A DNA stretch of 46,273 nt from Pseudomonadota bacterium (lineage in GTDB: Bacteria; Pseudomonadota; Gammaproteobacteria; UBA9214). The DNA is taken from NCBI GenBank assembly GCA_029287615.1, contig JARFQV010000064.1, forward strand, positions 1-46,273. Reading direction: 5' to 3'. Position numbers and translations under genes: made by a program. The notes beneath the pieces were generated by a model. That model saw only the letters and a program-made list of their open reading frames with translations, was not told the origin of the DNA and ran no database searches. The stretch's first letter is position 1. Every line of letters starts with the position of its first letter. This document shows, piece by piece, positions 17,090-25,695 of the stretch.

Positions 17090-19309
17090 ATGGTACCCCA
17101 CTTCAAGGACAGGGACCGGCGGGATGGACCGGTAGAACGGTTGCAGGGCTCGGTCGAGCGCGTCACCTTCCACAGCGAGGAGAGCGGCTTCTGTGTCCTG
17201 CGTGTCAGGGTTCGTGGCCAGCGCGATCTGGTTACCGTGGTGGGCATGGCTGCGGTAGTCACCGCAGGCGAGTATGTCGAATGTGAGGGTGCCTGGAACA
17301 ATGACCGGCACCACGGGCTACAGTTCAAGGCACAACACCTCCGGGTCGTTCCGCCGAGCACGCTGGAAGGTATCGAAAAATACCTCGGTTCGGGGATGGT
17401 AAAGGGGATCGGTCCCCACTTTGCCAGGAAACTGGTCGGTGCGTTTGGCGAAACCGTGTTCGAGGTCATCGAGCAGGATCCGGACCGGTTGCTCGAACTC
17501 GATGGTATCGGCCCCAAACGCAAGGAACGCGTCATGCAGGCGTGGTCCGAACAAAAGGTGGTTCGGGAGATCATGATCTTTCTCCAGTCCCATGGAGTGG
17601 GTACGGCCAGGGCGGTTCGCATCTACAAGACCTATGGTGAGCAGGCGGTCGAGCGGGTACGTGAAAACCCGTACCGCCTGTCTCTGGATATTCACGGCAT
17701 CGGGTTCAAGACCGCCGATGCCATCGCCCGGCGACTGGGTATCCCGTACGATTCCCTGATTCGAGCCCAGGCCGGTGTGCGACATAGGCTGCAGGAGAAC
17801 TCGTCTCAAGGGCATTGCGCCGCATATCGGCAAGACCTGAAGGAGACCACGGCCAGGATGCTGGAGGTGCCCGAGCCAGTAGTGGAGGCTGCGATCGAAT
17901 CCGAGCTGGCTGCAGAAAACCTGGTGCAGGAAACGATTGAGGGAGAGATCGCACTCTTTCTTGGCTCCCTGCATCGTTCGGAGAATGGCATCGCCCTGCA
18001 TCTGGCAAGATTGCTGAAGGGTGTCCCTCCCTGGGGTGGGATCGACGCGGGAAAGGCGATTCCCTGGGTCGAACAGCAGACCGGGCTGGAACTCTCCCCC
18101 TCGCAGCGTCGGGCGGTATCCATATCGGTAAATGGCAAGATTACCGTCATTACCGGTGGTCCTGGTGTGGGTAAGACCACGGTGGTCAACAGCATCCTCA
18201 CGATCGTTCGAGCCAGGAGAGCCCAAATCCGGCTCTGCGCCCCGACGGGCAGGGCAGCCAAGCGACTGTCCGAATCGACCGGACTCGAGGCAAGCACGGT
18301 CCACCGGCTGCTCGAATTCGATCCCAGGACCATGGGATTCAGGCACGATCAGAACGATCCGCTGGATGCAGACCTGCTGGTCATGGACGAGGTCTCGATG
18401 ATGGATGTCGTGCTGATGAACCAGTTGCTGCGCGCGATACCCGACCATGCGGCGGTGCTTCTGGTCGGGGACGTGGACCAACTCCCGTCGGTAGGGCCGG
18501 GCGCTGTACTGGCCGATATCATCGCCTCGGAAGTAATCCCCACCGTCTGCCTCACGGAGATCTTCCGCCAGGCAGCCAGCTCCCGGATCATCGTCAATGC
18601 CCACCGGATCAACGAGGGGCTGCTGCCGGAAGAGCCCGGGGACCAGGAACAGAGTGATTTCTATTTTATTCCGGGAGAATCGCCGGAGGCGATCCACGCC
18701 AAACTGATGCAGGTGGTCACCGAACGGATACCCGCCCGCTTCGGTTTGCACCCCATCAACGATGTGCAGGTCCTGACACCCATGAACCGGGGCGGGCTCG
18801 GAGCCCGCTCGCTCAATGTTGATCTTCAGGCGCGACTGAATCCCGACGGAAATCCCCGTATCAGCCGCTTCGGCTGGAGCTATGCCCCCGATGACAAGGT
18901 CATTCAAATGGTGAACGACTATGACAAGGAGGTTTTCAACGGGGATATCGGACGGATCATCAGTATCGATGAGGAGGAGGGCGTGGCCGGCATCGATTTT
19001 GATGGCCGGATCGTCGAGTATGAATTCGGGGAACTGGATGAGATCTCACTGGCCTATGCCACCAGTGTACACAAGAGCCAGGGTTCGGAATACCCGGCGG
19101 TGGTGATCCCGTTGGCCATGCAGCACTATATGCTGCTGGAGAGAAACCTGCTCTACACAGCCGTTACCCGGGGCAGGAAGCTGGTCGTGGTGATCGGGCA
19201 GAAGAAGGCGCTGGCCATGGCGGTAAAGCGAATCGGTTCCCTGAAACGCCTGACCAACCTCCGGTACCGGCTGCGCAGGATTGTGGGGGATAAGCCCGTT
19301 GGCAATTGA
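17090..19309 (+). CDS. recD2: RecD2-type ATP-dependent 5'-3' DNA helicase
   Basis: About 739 residues, the size of RecD2. An N-terminal OB-like region begins at RLQGSVERVTFHSEESGFCVLRV. Helix-hairpin-helix segments follow (KGIGPHFARKLV, LDGIGPKRKERV, IHGIGFKTADAIARRLGI), then the superfamily 1B helicase with Walker A GGPGVGKTT (356-364), the CAPTGRAAKRLSE motif, Walker B VMDEVSMMD, GDVDQLPSVGPG, and the late VHKSQGSEYPAVVIP and LLYTAVTRGRK motifs. It is the RecBC-independent helicase found in many bacteria and thought to act in repair of stalled or oxidised DNA. Start ATG 17090 is preferred over 17003 because similarity begins after it, though neither has a strong ribosome site. Confidence 0.93.
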   Translation: MVPHFKDRDRRDGPVERLQGSVERVTFHSEESGFCVLRVRVRGQRDLVTVVGMAAVVTAGEYVECEGAWNNDRHHGLQFKAQHLRVVPPSTLEGIEKYLGSGMVKGIGPHFARKLVGAFGETVFEVIEQDPDRLLELDGIGPKRKERVMQAWSEQKVVREIMIFLQSHGVGTARAVRIYKTYGEQAVERVRENPYRLSLDIHGIGFKTADAIARRLGIPYDSLIRAQAGVRHRLQENSSQGHCAAYRQDLKETTARMLEVPEPVVEAAIESELAAENLVQETIEGEIALFLGSLHRSENGIALHLARLLKGVPPWGGIDAGKAIPWVEQQTGLELSPSQRRAVSISVNGKITVITGGPGVGKTTVVNSILTIVRARRAQIRLCAPTGRAAKRLSESTGLEASTVHRLLEFDPRTMGFRHDQNDPLDADLLVMDEVSMMDVVLMNQLLRAIPDHAAVLLVGDVDQLPSVGPGAVLADIIASEVIPTVCLTEIFRQAASSRIIVNAHRINEGLLPEEPGDQEQSDFYFIPGESPEAIHAKLMQVVTERIPARFGLHPINDVQVLTPMNRGGLGARSLNVDLQARLNPDGNPRISRFGWSYAPDDKVIQMVNDYDKEVFNGDIGRIISIDEEEGVAGIDFDGRIVEYEFGELDEISLAYATSVHKSQGSEYPAVVIPLAMQHYMLLERNLLYTAVTRGRKLVVVIGQKKALAMAVKRIGSLKRLTNLRYRLRRIVGDKPVGN

Positions 19310-19397
19310 GGCAAACCGGCTGCTACGAAGCATGGCACCTGTACGGTATGCCAGGTAATCGCCCTGGTTTAACCCTGGATCATTTGTCCGCAACCAA

Positions 19398-19419
19398 CCC
19401 GGACTACCGACTATCCGGG
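19398..19419. terminator. GC hairpin between convergent recD2 and osmC genes
   Basis: CCCGGA (19398-19403) pairs with TCCGGG (19414-19419) around a 10-base loop in the short gap between two converging genes. There is no T-run on either side, so this is a weak candidate for a shared terminator. Confidence 0.3.
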
Positions 19420-19439
19420 CTGGCTGCAGGATCATGCTC

Positions 19440-20027
19440 CTATTTCGCACTCACCTGGATATCCACGTTCGCGCCCTGGGTAATGGTGTTGAATACGGGT
19501 GAAAACGCGGCCAGTCCTTTCAGCCTTTCCAGGTTCTTCACGTCTGTCTTGACCCTGAAGTTGACACGAATGTCGGTAAAGCCTTTCGGCACATCGCTGG
19601 AAAGCCCGAGGAAACCCCGCAGATCCAGATCACCTTCCAGTTCGGATTCCAGTTTCTCGATATGGATCCCTCGTACCGCCGCGTGTGCAACCATGCTCGT
19701 GGTTACGCAGGCAGCCAGGGCGTTAAGCAGATGCTCGACCGGATTGGCGCCCTCATCACTACCCGCCAGTATCGGTGGTTCATCGGCATGCAGTTCGAAC
19801 GTCTGTTTATGGGCGATCTCCTGGCGGGCTCCGTAGAAACCGGTGATCGTGGTGCGATTCTGGTTACCACCCATCCAGGTGTTTCGGGCGCGGAACCTGC
19901 ATTGTCCCAGGTCAGGCTCCTTTTCAATCGCCTGCACGGTCCCCTGCAGGGTCTCCAGGTGGATGCCATTGACCGTACCGTCATTCGTGCTTGCCTGCGT
20001 ACGCTTGCCTTTCATCTGGTTCTTCAT
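19440..20027 (-). CDS. OsmC family protein
   Basis: 195 residues. The OsmC/Ohr fold is evident from FELHADEPPILAGSDEGANPVEHLLNALAACVTTSMVAHAAVRGI, where Cys107 is the usual first reactive cysteine. The second cysteine of peroxidatic OsmC/Ohr proteins (in the CPVSN-like motif) is Ser176 here (AAFSPVFNT). The protein may thus belong to the subgroup with one conserved cysteine rather than being a typical organic hydroperoxide reductase. The first 35 residues are a polar extension. The start is supported by AGGAG eight bases before the ATG. It is divergently transcribed from a GlxA-type AraC regulator 153 bases away, which is the likely controller. Confidence 0.9.
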   Translation of the reverse strand: MKNQMKGKRTQASTNDGTVNGIHLETLQGTVQAIEKEPDLGQCRFRARNTWMGGNQNRTTITGFYGARQEIAHKQTFELHADEPPILAGSDEGANPVEHLLNALAACVTTSMVAHAAVRGIHIEKLESELEGDLDLRGFLGLSSDVPKGFTDIRVNFRVKTDVKNLERLKGLAAFSPVFNTITQGANVDIQVSAK

Positions 20028-20058
20028 GATTTTTCTCCTTGCCGGGTTCGGTTACACG

Positions 20059-20071
20059 ATGAGTCACTCAT
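20059..20071. promoter_or_regulatory. Palindrome ATGAGT-C-ACTCAT upstream of osmC
   Basis: A perfect 6-bp inverted repeat with one central base, 32 bases upstream of the OsmC start and inside the OsmC/AraC divergent region. It is a candidate operator for the adjacent regulator or another dimeric repressor. AraC proteins usually bind direct repeats, so the binder is unknown. Confidence 0.35.
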
Positions 20072-20180
20072 ACTGCGAACAGTGAAAAGCGACTTGAGAT
20101 ACAGAATAGGCCCAGGTTGATTGAAGTATAAGATGTGTTTTTGACAAAAACGGGGCATTTGTGCCACTAATAGGGGCGTC

Positions 20181-21224
20181 ATGATGAACACTTCCAATAA
20201 TGGCCCGGTTGAAGTCCTGATCGTCGCTGTGCCGGAGACCGCGGGTTCCGCACTGTACGGTATGGTGGATGTGCTCCTGGCCGCCGGAAACATCTGGCAG
20301 ACGCTGGTGCGGACCGAACCGGTGCAGTCCCTGTTCCGGGTCCGGATCATCGCCCCGACCGGGGAGGCATTTACCTGCGGAAACAGGATCCCGGTTTGCC
20401 CCGATTGCTCCGTTGCAGACAACCCCGGGGCCAGCATCCTGATCTTGCCCGAACTCTGGCTGGGTCCGGACGAGGACATCCGGGGACGCTATCCTGAATT
20501 GATGGAATGGATACGCCAGGCATACCGGGAAGGCGCCAGCCTTTACTCCGCCTGTTCCGGGGCTGTCATGCTGGCCGAAACCGGTCTGCTGGATGGATGT
20601 GAAGCCACCTCTCACTGGGGCTATCAGGATCTTTTCAGCAAGCGATACCCGAAAATCCGCTTCCGCCCGGAACCGAATCTTGTTTTCGCCGATCCGGCAG
20701 GCCGGATCGTTACTGCAGGTGGCACCACTTCCTGGCACGATCTCGCCTTGCATATCATTACCCGCCACTGCAGCCCGGGGGAGGCGCTGCGTATCGCCAA
20801 GGTATACCTGCTGAAATGGCACAGCGAGGGGCAGTTACCCTATGCATCTCTCGTGCGCCGGGGGCCGCACGCGGATTCCGTGGTGCGGAGCTGCGAGCAA
20901 TGGCTGGGCGAGCATTTCCGGGATAGCGATGCAATCCAGCAGGTCCTCATGCAGATAAACATCCCGGAACGCACCTTGAAGCGACGTTTCAAGGCGGCGA
21001 CCGGATCCACGCTGATCGATTACCTGCAGAACCTGCGTGTCGAAGCAGCCAAACGCCTGCTCGAGACCGGGCAGATGCCAGTGGATGAGATCAGTGCAAG
21101 TGTCAGTTACGAAGACCCGTCCTTTTTCCGCAGGCTGTTCAAGCGACGCACGGGCCTCACCCCCGCTGCCTATCGTCGCATGTTCCAGCCGGTCTTCGAT
21201 GCACCAATAACCGGGCGGAATTAG
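20181..21224 (+). CDS. GlxA family transcriptional regulator (DJ-1/PfpI domain plus AraC HTH)
   Basis: 347 residues. The N-terminal 190 form a DJ-1/PfpI class I glutamine amidotransferase-like domain, with the nucleophile-elbow-like YSACSGAVMLAETGLLDG followed by ATSHWGY. The C-terminal 110 residues hold the two AraC helix-turn-helix units (IPERTLKRRFKAATG.TLIDYLQNLRVEAAKRLLE, then DEISASVSYEDPSFFRRLFKRRTGLTPAAYRRMF). Such regulators usually activate neighbouring catabolic or stress genes. AGGGGCGTC precedes two consecutive ATG codons at 20181 and 20184. The divergent osmC-like gene is the obvious candidate target. It converges on the reverse transcriptase gene. Confidence 0.92.
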   Translation: MMNTSNNGPVEVLIVAVPETAGSALYGMVDVLLAAGNIWQTLVRTEPVQSLFRVRIIAPTGEAFTCGNRIPVCPDCSVADNPGASILILPELWLGPDEDIRGRYPELMEWIRQAYREGASLYSACSGAVMLAETGLLDGCEATSHWGYQDLFSKRYPKIRFRPEPNLVFADPAGRIVTAGGTTSWHDLALHIITRHCSPGEALRIAKVYLLKWHSEGQLPYASLVRRGPHADSVVRSCEQWLGEHFRDSDAIQQVLMQINIPERTLKRRFKAATGSTLIDYLQNLRVEAAKRLLETGQMPVDEISASVSYEDPSFFRRLFKRRTGLTPAAYRRMFQPVFDAPITGRN

Positions 21225-21279
21225 CGACATGGTCGTGACCAGTTGCTGCTCGCCCCGGACCGGGATCGTACTCCGTTGT

Positions 21280-21314
21280 ATATCCGGTAATCGGATTTCC
21301 GGGCAACCGGATAT
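21280..21314. terminator. 9-bp inverted repeat between AraC and reverse transcriptase genes
   Basis: ATATCCGGT (21280-21288) and ACCGGATAT (21306-21314) pair perfectly around a 17-base loop that itself contains CGG-attt-CCG. It sits in the 139-base gap between converging genes and probably ends one or both transcripts, though no T-run follows. Confidence 0.4.
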
Positions 21315-21363
21315 CAGTAGTTCGTCATGGTCGGTCAGTGATCGATAACCCTGGTGGCTGTGA

Positions 21364-22686
21364 CTACTTCCATCTGACCTGTTCCATCAGTGTTTGCAGT
21401 TTTTTCCCTCGCTCAGGATTCAGGAAGGAGATATTGCTGACTCGCCCCTGCAGGTGCTGGCGAAAATCCTGGCGCTTGTCCCGATTCTGGGATTCCGGCC
21501 CGTGGGTGACGCAATTAAACAGCGTTGCCTTGAGTGTGTCATATTCGCACCGTGCAGGGTTTGGCCTTACATTCACCGTGATCCCGCAAAAACGCTGACG
21601 TTGTGACCTTGTCATCATACGAGTTTTGCGGTGATTCAGTCGAAAACCCTCTTCCAGAGTGATAGCGCCGATCAGGGGCAGCACAGTCCTGGCCAGATAG
21701 TGCCGGTCAATCGTCCCGGAAATGGCGAGGTCATCGGCATATCGGGTGTAGTGCAGATCCAGTCGCTGCCCCAGTCCGTGTAATCTGGAATCGAGGTGCC
21801 AGGCACACAGATTGGCCAGCGCGGGGGAGGTTGGTGCTCCCTGGGGTAAATGACGGTTGCGCAGCATCTTTCTAAAATCCCAGGGAAGCTGCCGGAAGGC
21901 CGGGCCCGCGAGAGGGACTGACGTTCGGTGGGTGCAAAGGCCGGCAAGGATTCTGCTGACTCCGGAGGGATAACCCAGGCTGCTGAACACCGCCCTGACA
22001 CGAGCCCAGCCGACAGAGGGGAAGAAGTTCTGCAAGTCCAGGCGCAGCAGCACATCCCGGCCGAGATGGGGCATCACAGCAGTTTTACAGGATCTCCCCC
22101 GGCAAAATCCGTGAGCGGATGCATGGATGGGCACCCGATCGAGAATCTCTCCGAGAATCATGTGCTGCACGGCCTTGAGCCGCGGCTTCGGTTTTTCTAG
22201 CAGGCGTTGATGTCCGTGTCTACGGGATTGCCATCCGTAGTGGTAGTGATGCAGCCTGGTATCCTGCTCGGGTTCGTGCCGTCTATCGATGCCCGCAAAC
22301 CATTCCAGTTCCTTATCCGATAATCCCAGCCAGATTGCCAGATCATGTACGGTTGGTATCAATGGCAGTGGCTGTGTGGCAAGACCAGGGATCATGGCCT
22401 GCATGGTTGCGGGTTGAAGCGGTAATCGAATGACTGTCTCTTGTGCGCCAGGCTGTTTGAAGCGTTCCCGGAAATCATTGTCTGTCGACAGAACCTCCAC
22501 CAGGCGTGAAAAGGAGGGCGAGCGCTCGGACCCGCAGTGAAATAGTATCCTTGCAGCCAGTGCGGAAGGGTCTGGTGGTCCACCGCTCAGCGCAGCGGAT
22601 AACAGGTCGGTGAGCGCTACCTTGCTCCAGGGCGTATCGAGGATGACAAGCGACAGCTGTCGAGCGGCAGTTTGAAGCGGATTCAT
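21364..22686 (-). CDS. Retron-type reverse transcriptase with N-terminal extension
   Basis: 440 residues. About 110 N-terminal residues match nothing I know; they are followed by a retron-like approach region, LAIWLGLSDKELEWFAGI (116-133). The RT core then shows RRHGHQRLLEKPKPRLKAVQ, motif A LDLQNFFPS with Asp217, motif B PQGAPTSPALANLCA (281-295) and the catalytic YADD (316-319). The C-terminal GRVSNISFLNPERGKKL segment is typical of the retron thumb. The usual retron VTG triplet reads FCG (CGITVN, 367-372), a deviation. There is no maturase or HNH domain, so a group II intron is unlikely. Directly upstream on the same strand is a region folding like an msr-msd RNA. The ATG at 22686 starts about 30 bases after the proposed a2 segment. 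Confidence 0.88.
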   Translation of the reverse strand: MNPLQTAARQLSLVILDTPWSKVALTDLLSAALSGGPPDPSALAARILFHCGSERSPSFSRLVEVLSTDNDFRERFKQPGAQETVIRLPLQPATMQAMIPGLATQPLPLIPTVHDLAIWLGLSDKELEWFAGIDRRHEPEQDTRLHHYHYGWQSRRHGHQRLLEKPKPRLKAVQHMILGEILDRVPIHASAHGFCRGRSCKTAVMPHLGRDVLLRLDLQNFFPSVGWARVRAVFSSLGYPSGVSRILAGLCTHRTSVPLAGPAFRQLPWDFRKMLRNRHLPQGAPTSPALANLCAWHLDSRLHGLGQRLDLHYTRYADDLAISGTIDRHYLARTVLPLIGAITLEEGFRLNHRKTRMMTRSQRQRFCGITVNVRPNPARCEYDTLKATLFNCVTHGPESQNRDKRQDFRQHLQGRVSNISFLNPERGKKLQTLMEQVRWK

Positions 22687-22715
22687 CCGTACCCAGCTCT
22701 TGTGCCAGAGCGAGG

Positions 22716-22881
22716 GGCAGCCAGTGCTCCGACTATTCTCGTTTGGCGCGGACGTTCCTGCGTGCAGCGCAGTTTCGTCCGTGCGATGTATTGCCAGTTA
22801 CTACCAGCCCCCGGGGTTACCCCGGAGGTTCCCTCATGACACCACAAGGTACACAGGGACGACTCGGAGATGACTGCCGGA
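22716..22881 (-). ncRNA. Candidate retron msr-msd RNA
   Basis: Read on the minus strand. Segment a1 (GGCAGTCATCTCCGAGT, 22878-22862) can pair with a2 (AGTCGGAGCACTGGCTGCC, 22734-22716): eight pairs, a small internal loop, then six more. Between them are a hairpin closed by TCCCT/AGGGA (22859-22830) with an inner ACC-ttgt-GGT, a perfect CCGGGG-taa-CCCCGG hairpin (22825-22811), and a long imperfect hairpin (22784-22746). The long hairpin's outer 9-bp arm has one wobble, with an inner CTGCG/CGCAG arm. The order a1, short hairpins (msr), long hairpin (msd), a2, RT matches known retrons. The priming guanosine and the msr/msd border are not assigned. Confidence 0.62.
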
Positions 22882-22887
22882 GGCCAG

Positions 22888-22915
22888 CTTACAGCCCTGT
22901 TTTCTGCGTTGTCAA
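22888..22915 (-). promoter_or_regulatory. Promoter for the candidate retron transcript
   Basis: On the minus strand a perfect -35 TTGACA (22915-22910) is followed after 16 bases by TGTAAG (22893-22888), a 4-of-6 match to the -10 consensus. Transcription would start near 22881, only a few bases before the proposed a1 segment. That places one transcript across the structured RNA and the reverse transcriptase gene. Confidence 0.5.
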
Positions 22916-23039
22916 CTTAACCCGAACAATGGCTGAAAGGGCTTGTTCAGGGAAGAAACCGGATCGGCCGCAGGATTCGCAAGGGATTAGCGGTGCCGTG
23001 TTCTGCAAACGCGGTTGCTCGCGGATCAATGAAAACAGC

Positions 23040-25127
23040 CTACTGGCATTCGGAGGCACGGGCCAATTTAACATTATTGCTTGCGCTGAACTCATCAAAA
23101 TTCAGAATCGTCGGTGCAAAGCCATCGGCATAGACCTGTAATTTAACCTGTCCGTTACCGTCCAGCGGGACGTTCAATGCATAGGTACCTGCCCCGTCAC
23201 AGGAAAACATGTATTGTCCGTTCGCCAGCACCATGGCGCAGATTGGTGTTTGCGGATCCTGACCCACCAGCACCTGTCCGGATATATCAATCCACTGACC
23301 GGCAGAACCCGGGTATACACCAGGGTCGGCTAACTGATTATAGTCAGGACAACTTCCGGCAGCAGACATGGTGATGTCTTGTTGTCCCGATTCGTAAAGA
23401 TTGACGATATAGGGATGGAAGCCGTCCGCATACACCTGTAATTTTATGCTGCCGTCTGTTTCCTGGGAGAGATTGCTTAACGAGAATAGACCAGTGGGAT
23501 TGCAGGAGAACACATATTGCCCACTCGCCAGAACGATGGCACAGATCTCCTGTCCATCGGCAGATCTTATCATGCTGCTGGGGATCCCGGTGCTCCCGGG
23601 CAGATATTCCACTGCACCCATATCCGGTTCGGCACCCGGGACATCCGTGCCATAGAAATCCTCGGTGATTCCGACATATGCTCCGGCATTGATGAGCGGA
23701 CTGCTCGCCAGCGGTGACCAGGTCAAGGGATCGATTCCGAGGTTGTTATCTGCAACATCGTTAACACCCAGTATTTCAGGATAAATCTCTCCGCTCCAGG
23801 TGTTGCCGGATATTCCGGACCAGGCGTTATAGTCCGCGGACAGGTTTGTAACACTATCTGTGTCCATGGAAAAAATACCGTTGTTAAACACGTTATTCTT
23901 GATTTCGACAGTATCGGTATTGACTATCTGCACTACCCATCCCGAAAAGCCGGGTTGGTTATTGAATGTGTTATGGAACAGCGCTACGTTGCTCGCGCTA
24001 TTCAACCGCACCCCACTCGGTATCTGACTTCCGTAGATTCCCGGATCGGCCGGTTCCTCGAAGACATTGCTGGATATCAAGAGATCTCGATCCGGGCGTT
24101 GTTGCGTATTTGTTCCTTTGGCGATATTCAGGTGTATGACGTTATCGTAGAAGTGGTTCTTTCGAATGGTAACGCCACTGGCCTGGTTCAGGACGGCAAG
24201 AGAAGTACCGATTGCCCCGGTTGCATCCTGTCCCGGCAGCGTGGGACGGAAACCATGGATCGTGTTATTCTCCACCAGGATCGGTCCGGGTCCATGCTTG
24301 ATGCCAATCGCAGTCTCTCCCACATTGCCAAAGCCCGGGTCTTGCACGACAGCGCCTGTTGTATCCCTGTATCTGTATGGCCTCACGATCTCGAATTCAT
24401 TATGGCTGATCTCGATGTCTGTATACCGGGAACCCGCTGAATCCAGTAACTGAATGCCATTGGCACCAATATCAGTAAAACGATTTCCTGCAATCGTTAT
24501 AGTGTCAGCCTGGTAGGTCATCATGATTCCGAAAATATCAACGCCTGAACGACGGCTTCGCAGATTATCGAAAATATTGTTCTCAATCAAAATGGACGTG
24601 CCACAGTTGATTCGAATGCCATCAAAATCACTGTGCTGAAAGTTAACGCGTCGAACGGTAATATTCTCGGCCAATGAGACACACTGGCTGCTTTCCGGAA
24701 GAATGCTGGTATCACGCCGCCCGATAACCATGGTTTTTGAATTCTGGAAAACAAGGTCTTCAAAGATCCACCCTTTCCTGCCACCAATCGCGAAGGCCGT
24801 CGTATTGCTTCCGATAACCGGTGTTTCATTCGGATAGGACGTTATGGTGATCGGATTGGCAGGTGTGCCATCTGTATAATTGCTCGTATCAAGATTAACC
24901 GTTTCGGAATAAAGACCTGCGCGCAGATAAAGGGTATCACCGGGGGATAGCTGTCGCATTGCATACGACAACGTAGCGAAGGCATCATCCGGCAGGAGGC
25001 CACTGTTTCTGTTGTCACCCACATTGACATGAACATGGTAATCTGTCGCATAGGCAGATGCAGTACACAGCAACTGGATAACCAACAGGACTACTATTCC
25101 AGGAGAGTCAACAGGTATTCCTTTCAT
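23040..25127 (-). CDS. Secreted right-handed beta-helix protein with two C-terminal tandem modules
   Basis: 695 residues. A signal peptide (to about ASAYA) is followed by DYHVHVNVGDNRNSGLLPDDAFATLSYAM, a typical opening of parallel beta-helix (DUF1565/pectate-lyase-like) proteins. Many rungs of the type ITVRRVNFQHSDFDGIRI and ILIENNIFDNL run to about residue 500. The C-terminus has two copies of a module of about 65 residues: ICAIVLASGQYVFSC..IKLQVYADGF and ICAMVLANGQYMFSC..VKLQVYADGF, each with paired cysteines. The role is probably binding or cleaving a polysaccharide outside the cell; no catalytic residues were identified. The ATG at 25127 has AGGTGG five bases upstream; an upstream GTG at 25136 is less likely. 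Confidence 0.85.
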   Translation of the reverse strand: MKGIPVDSPGIVVLLVIQLLCTASAYATDYHVHVNVGDNRNSGLLPDDAFATLSYAMRQLSPGDTLYLRAGLYSETVNLDTSNYTDGTPANPITITSYPNETPVIGSNTTAFAIGGRKGWIFEDLVFQNSKTMVIGRRDTSILPESSQCVSLAENITVRRVNFQHSDFDGIRINCGTSILIENNIFDNLRSRRSGVDIFGIMMTYQADTITIAGNRFTDIGANGIQLLDSAGSRYTDIEISHNEFEIVRPYRYRDTTGAVVQDPGFGNVGETAIGIKHGPGPILVENNTIHGFRPTLPGQDATGAIGTSLAVLNQASGVTIRKNHFYDNVIHLNIAKGTNTQQRPDRDLLISSNVFEEPADPGIYGSQIPSGVRLNSASNVALFHNTFNNQPGFSGWVVQIVNTDTVEIKNNVFNNGIFSMDTDSVTNLSADYNAWSGISGNTWSGEIYPEILGVNDVADNNLGIDPLTWSPLASSPLINAGAYVGITEDFYGTDVPGAEPDMGAVEYLPGSTGIPSSMIRSADGQEICAIVLASGQYVFSCNPTGLFSLSNLSQETDGSIKLQVYADGFHPYIVNLYESGQQDITMSAAGSCPDYNQLADPGVYPGSAGQWIDISGQVLVGQDPQTPICAMVLANGQYMFSCDGAGTYALNVPLDGNGQVKLQVYADGFAPTILNFDEFSASNNVKLARASECQ

Positions 25128-25695
25128 GACAGCCACCTATGCACTTCTATGTTCCCAGGTATAACGGCATGGCTACCCGACTCTGAAAATGCTGTTTTGC
25201 AGGACAGAAACAACCAGGATTGCTGTTGTTTGCATCCACTACCCAGGTATCTGATCTTTAGAAGAAACCTGGTTGAGTGTGATGATGCAGGGGTTACGGA
25301 AATTCGGCATATGACTCCCGGATCTTGTAACACAGTTCAGGATCACGCCCGAAATCGTGTGAATAGTGGCGCATGCAGATAAATGGGTGTGAAAGGGATG
25401 CCACAATCAGATAACCCATTAGATCAGTGGGGCGGCTTCTCCGCTTCACACTGAAGCTGCCCTTTATTCAAGGTTTGTATACTATTCCCGGGCTTGATTC
25501 TGTGACGCAGTTTGCAAAATACCGTGAACACAGTTTATGACCACCAGGGATGACAGAGTGTTTTCTGAAGGGATGGGGGGATGGAGGAAGGGGCGAAAGG
25601 GCGATCGTCACCCGCCAAAACATACCCGCAGTGCCTGAGTTCGTGGCTGATGTGAGAGTGCAAGAGGACTGCGGGATAACCGGGTAATGGGCAAT
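25128..25695. other. Long intergenic region with a lone plus-strand terminator
   Basis: About 568 bases without a recognisable gene. GGGCGGCTTC (25430-25439) pairs with GAAGCTGCCC (25453-25462; one G-U pair), followed by TTTATT, which reads as an intrinsic terminator for plus-strand transcription. No plus-strand gene lies upstream within the gap, so an unannotated small RNA is possible. A purine-rich stretch lies near 25560-25600. Confidence 0.45.

Noticed and set aside
17318-18907. 529-codon minus-strand frame inside recD2
   Set aside because: It is fully antisense to conserved helicase motifs; His/Arg/Gly-rich composition is typical of a codon shadow in G/C-rich DNA.
21364-22686. Reverse transcriptase as part of a group II intron or a diversity-generating retroelement
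   Set aside because: There is no maturase or endonuclease domain, no intron domain V-like hairpin downstream, and no template/variable repeat pair seen nearby. The PTSP motif and the upstream RNA fold favour a retron.
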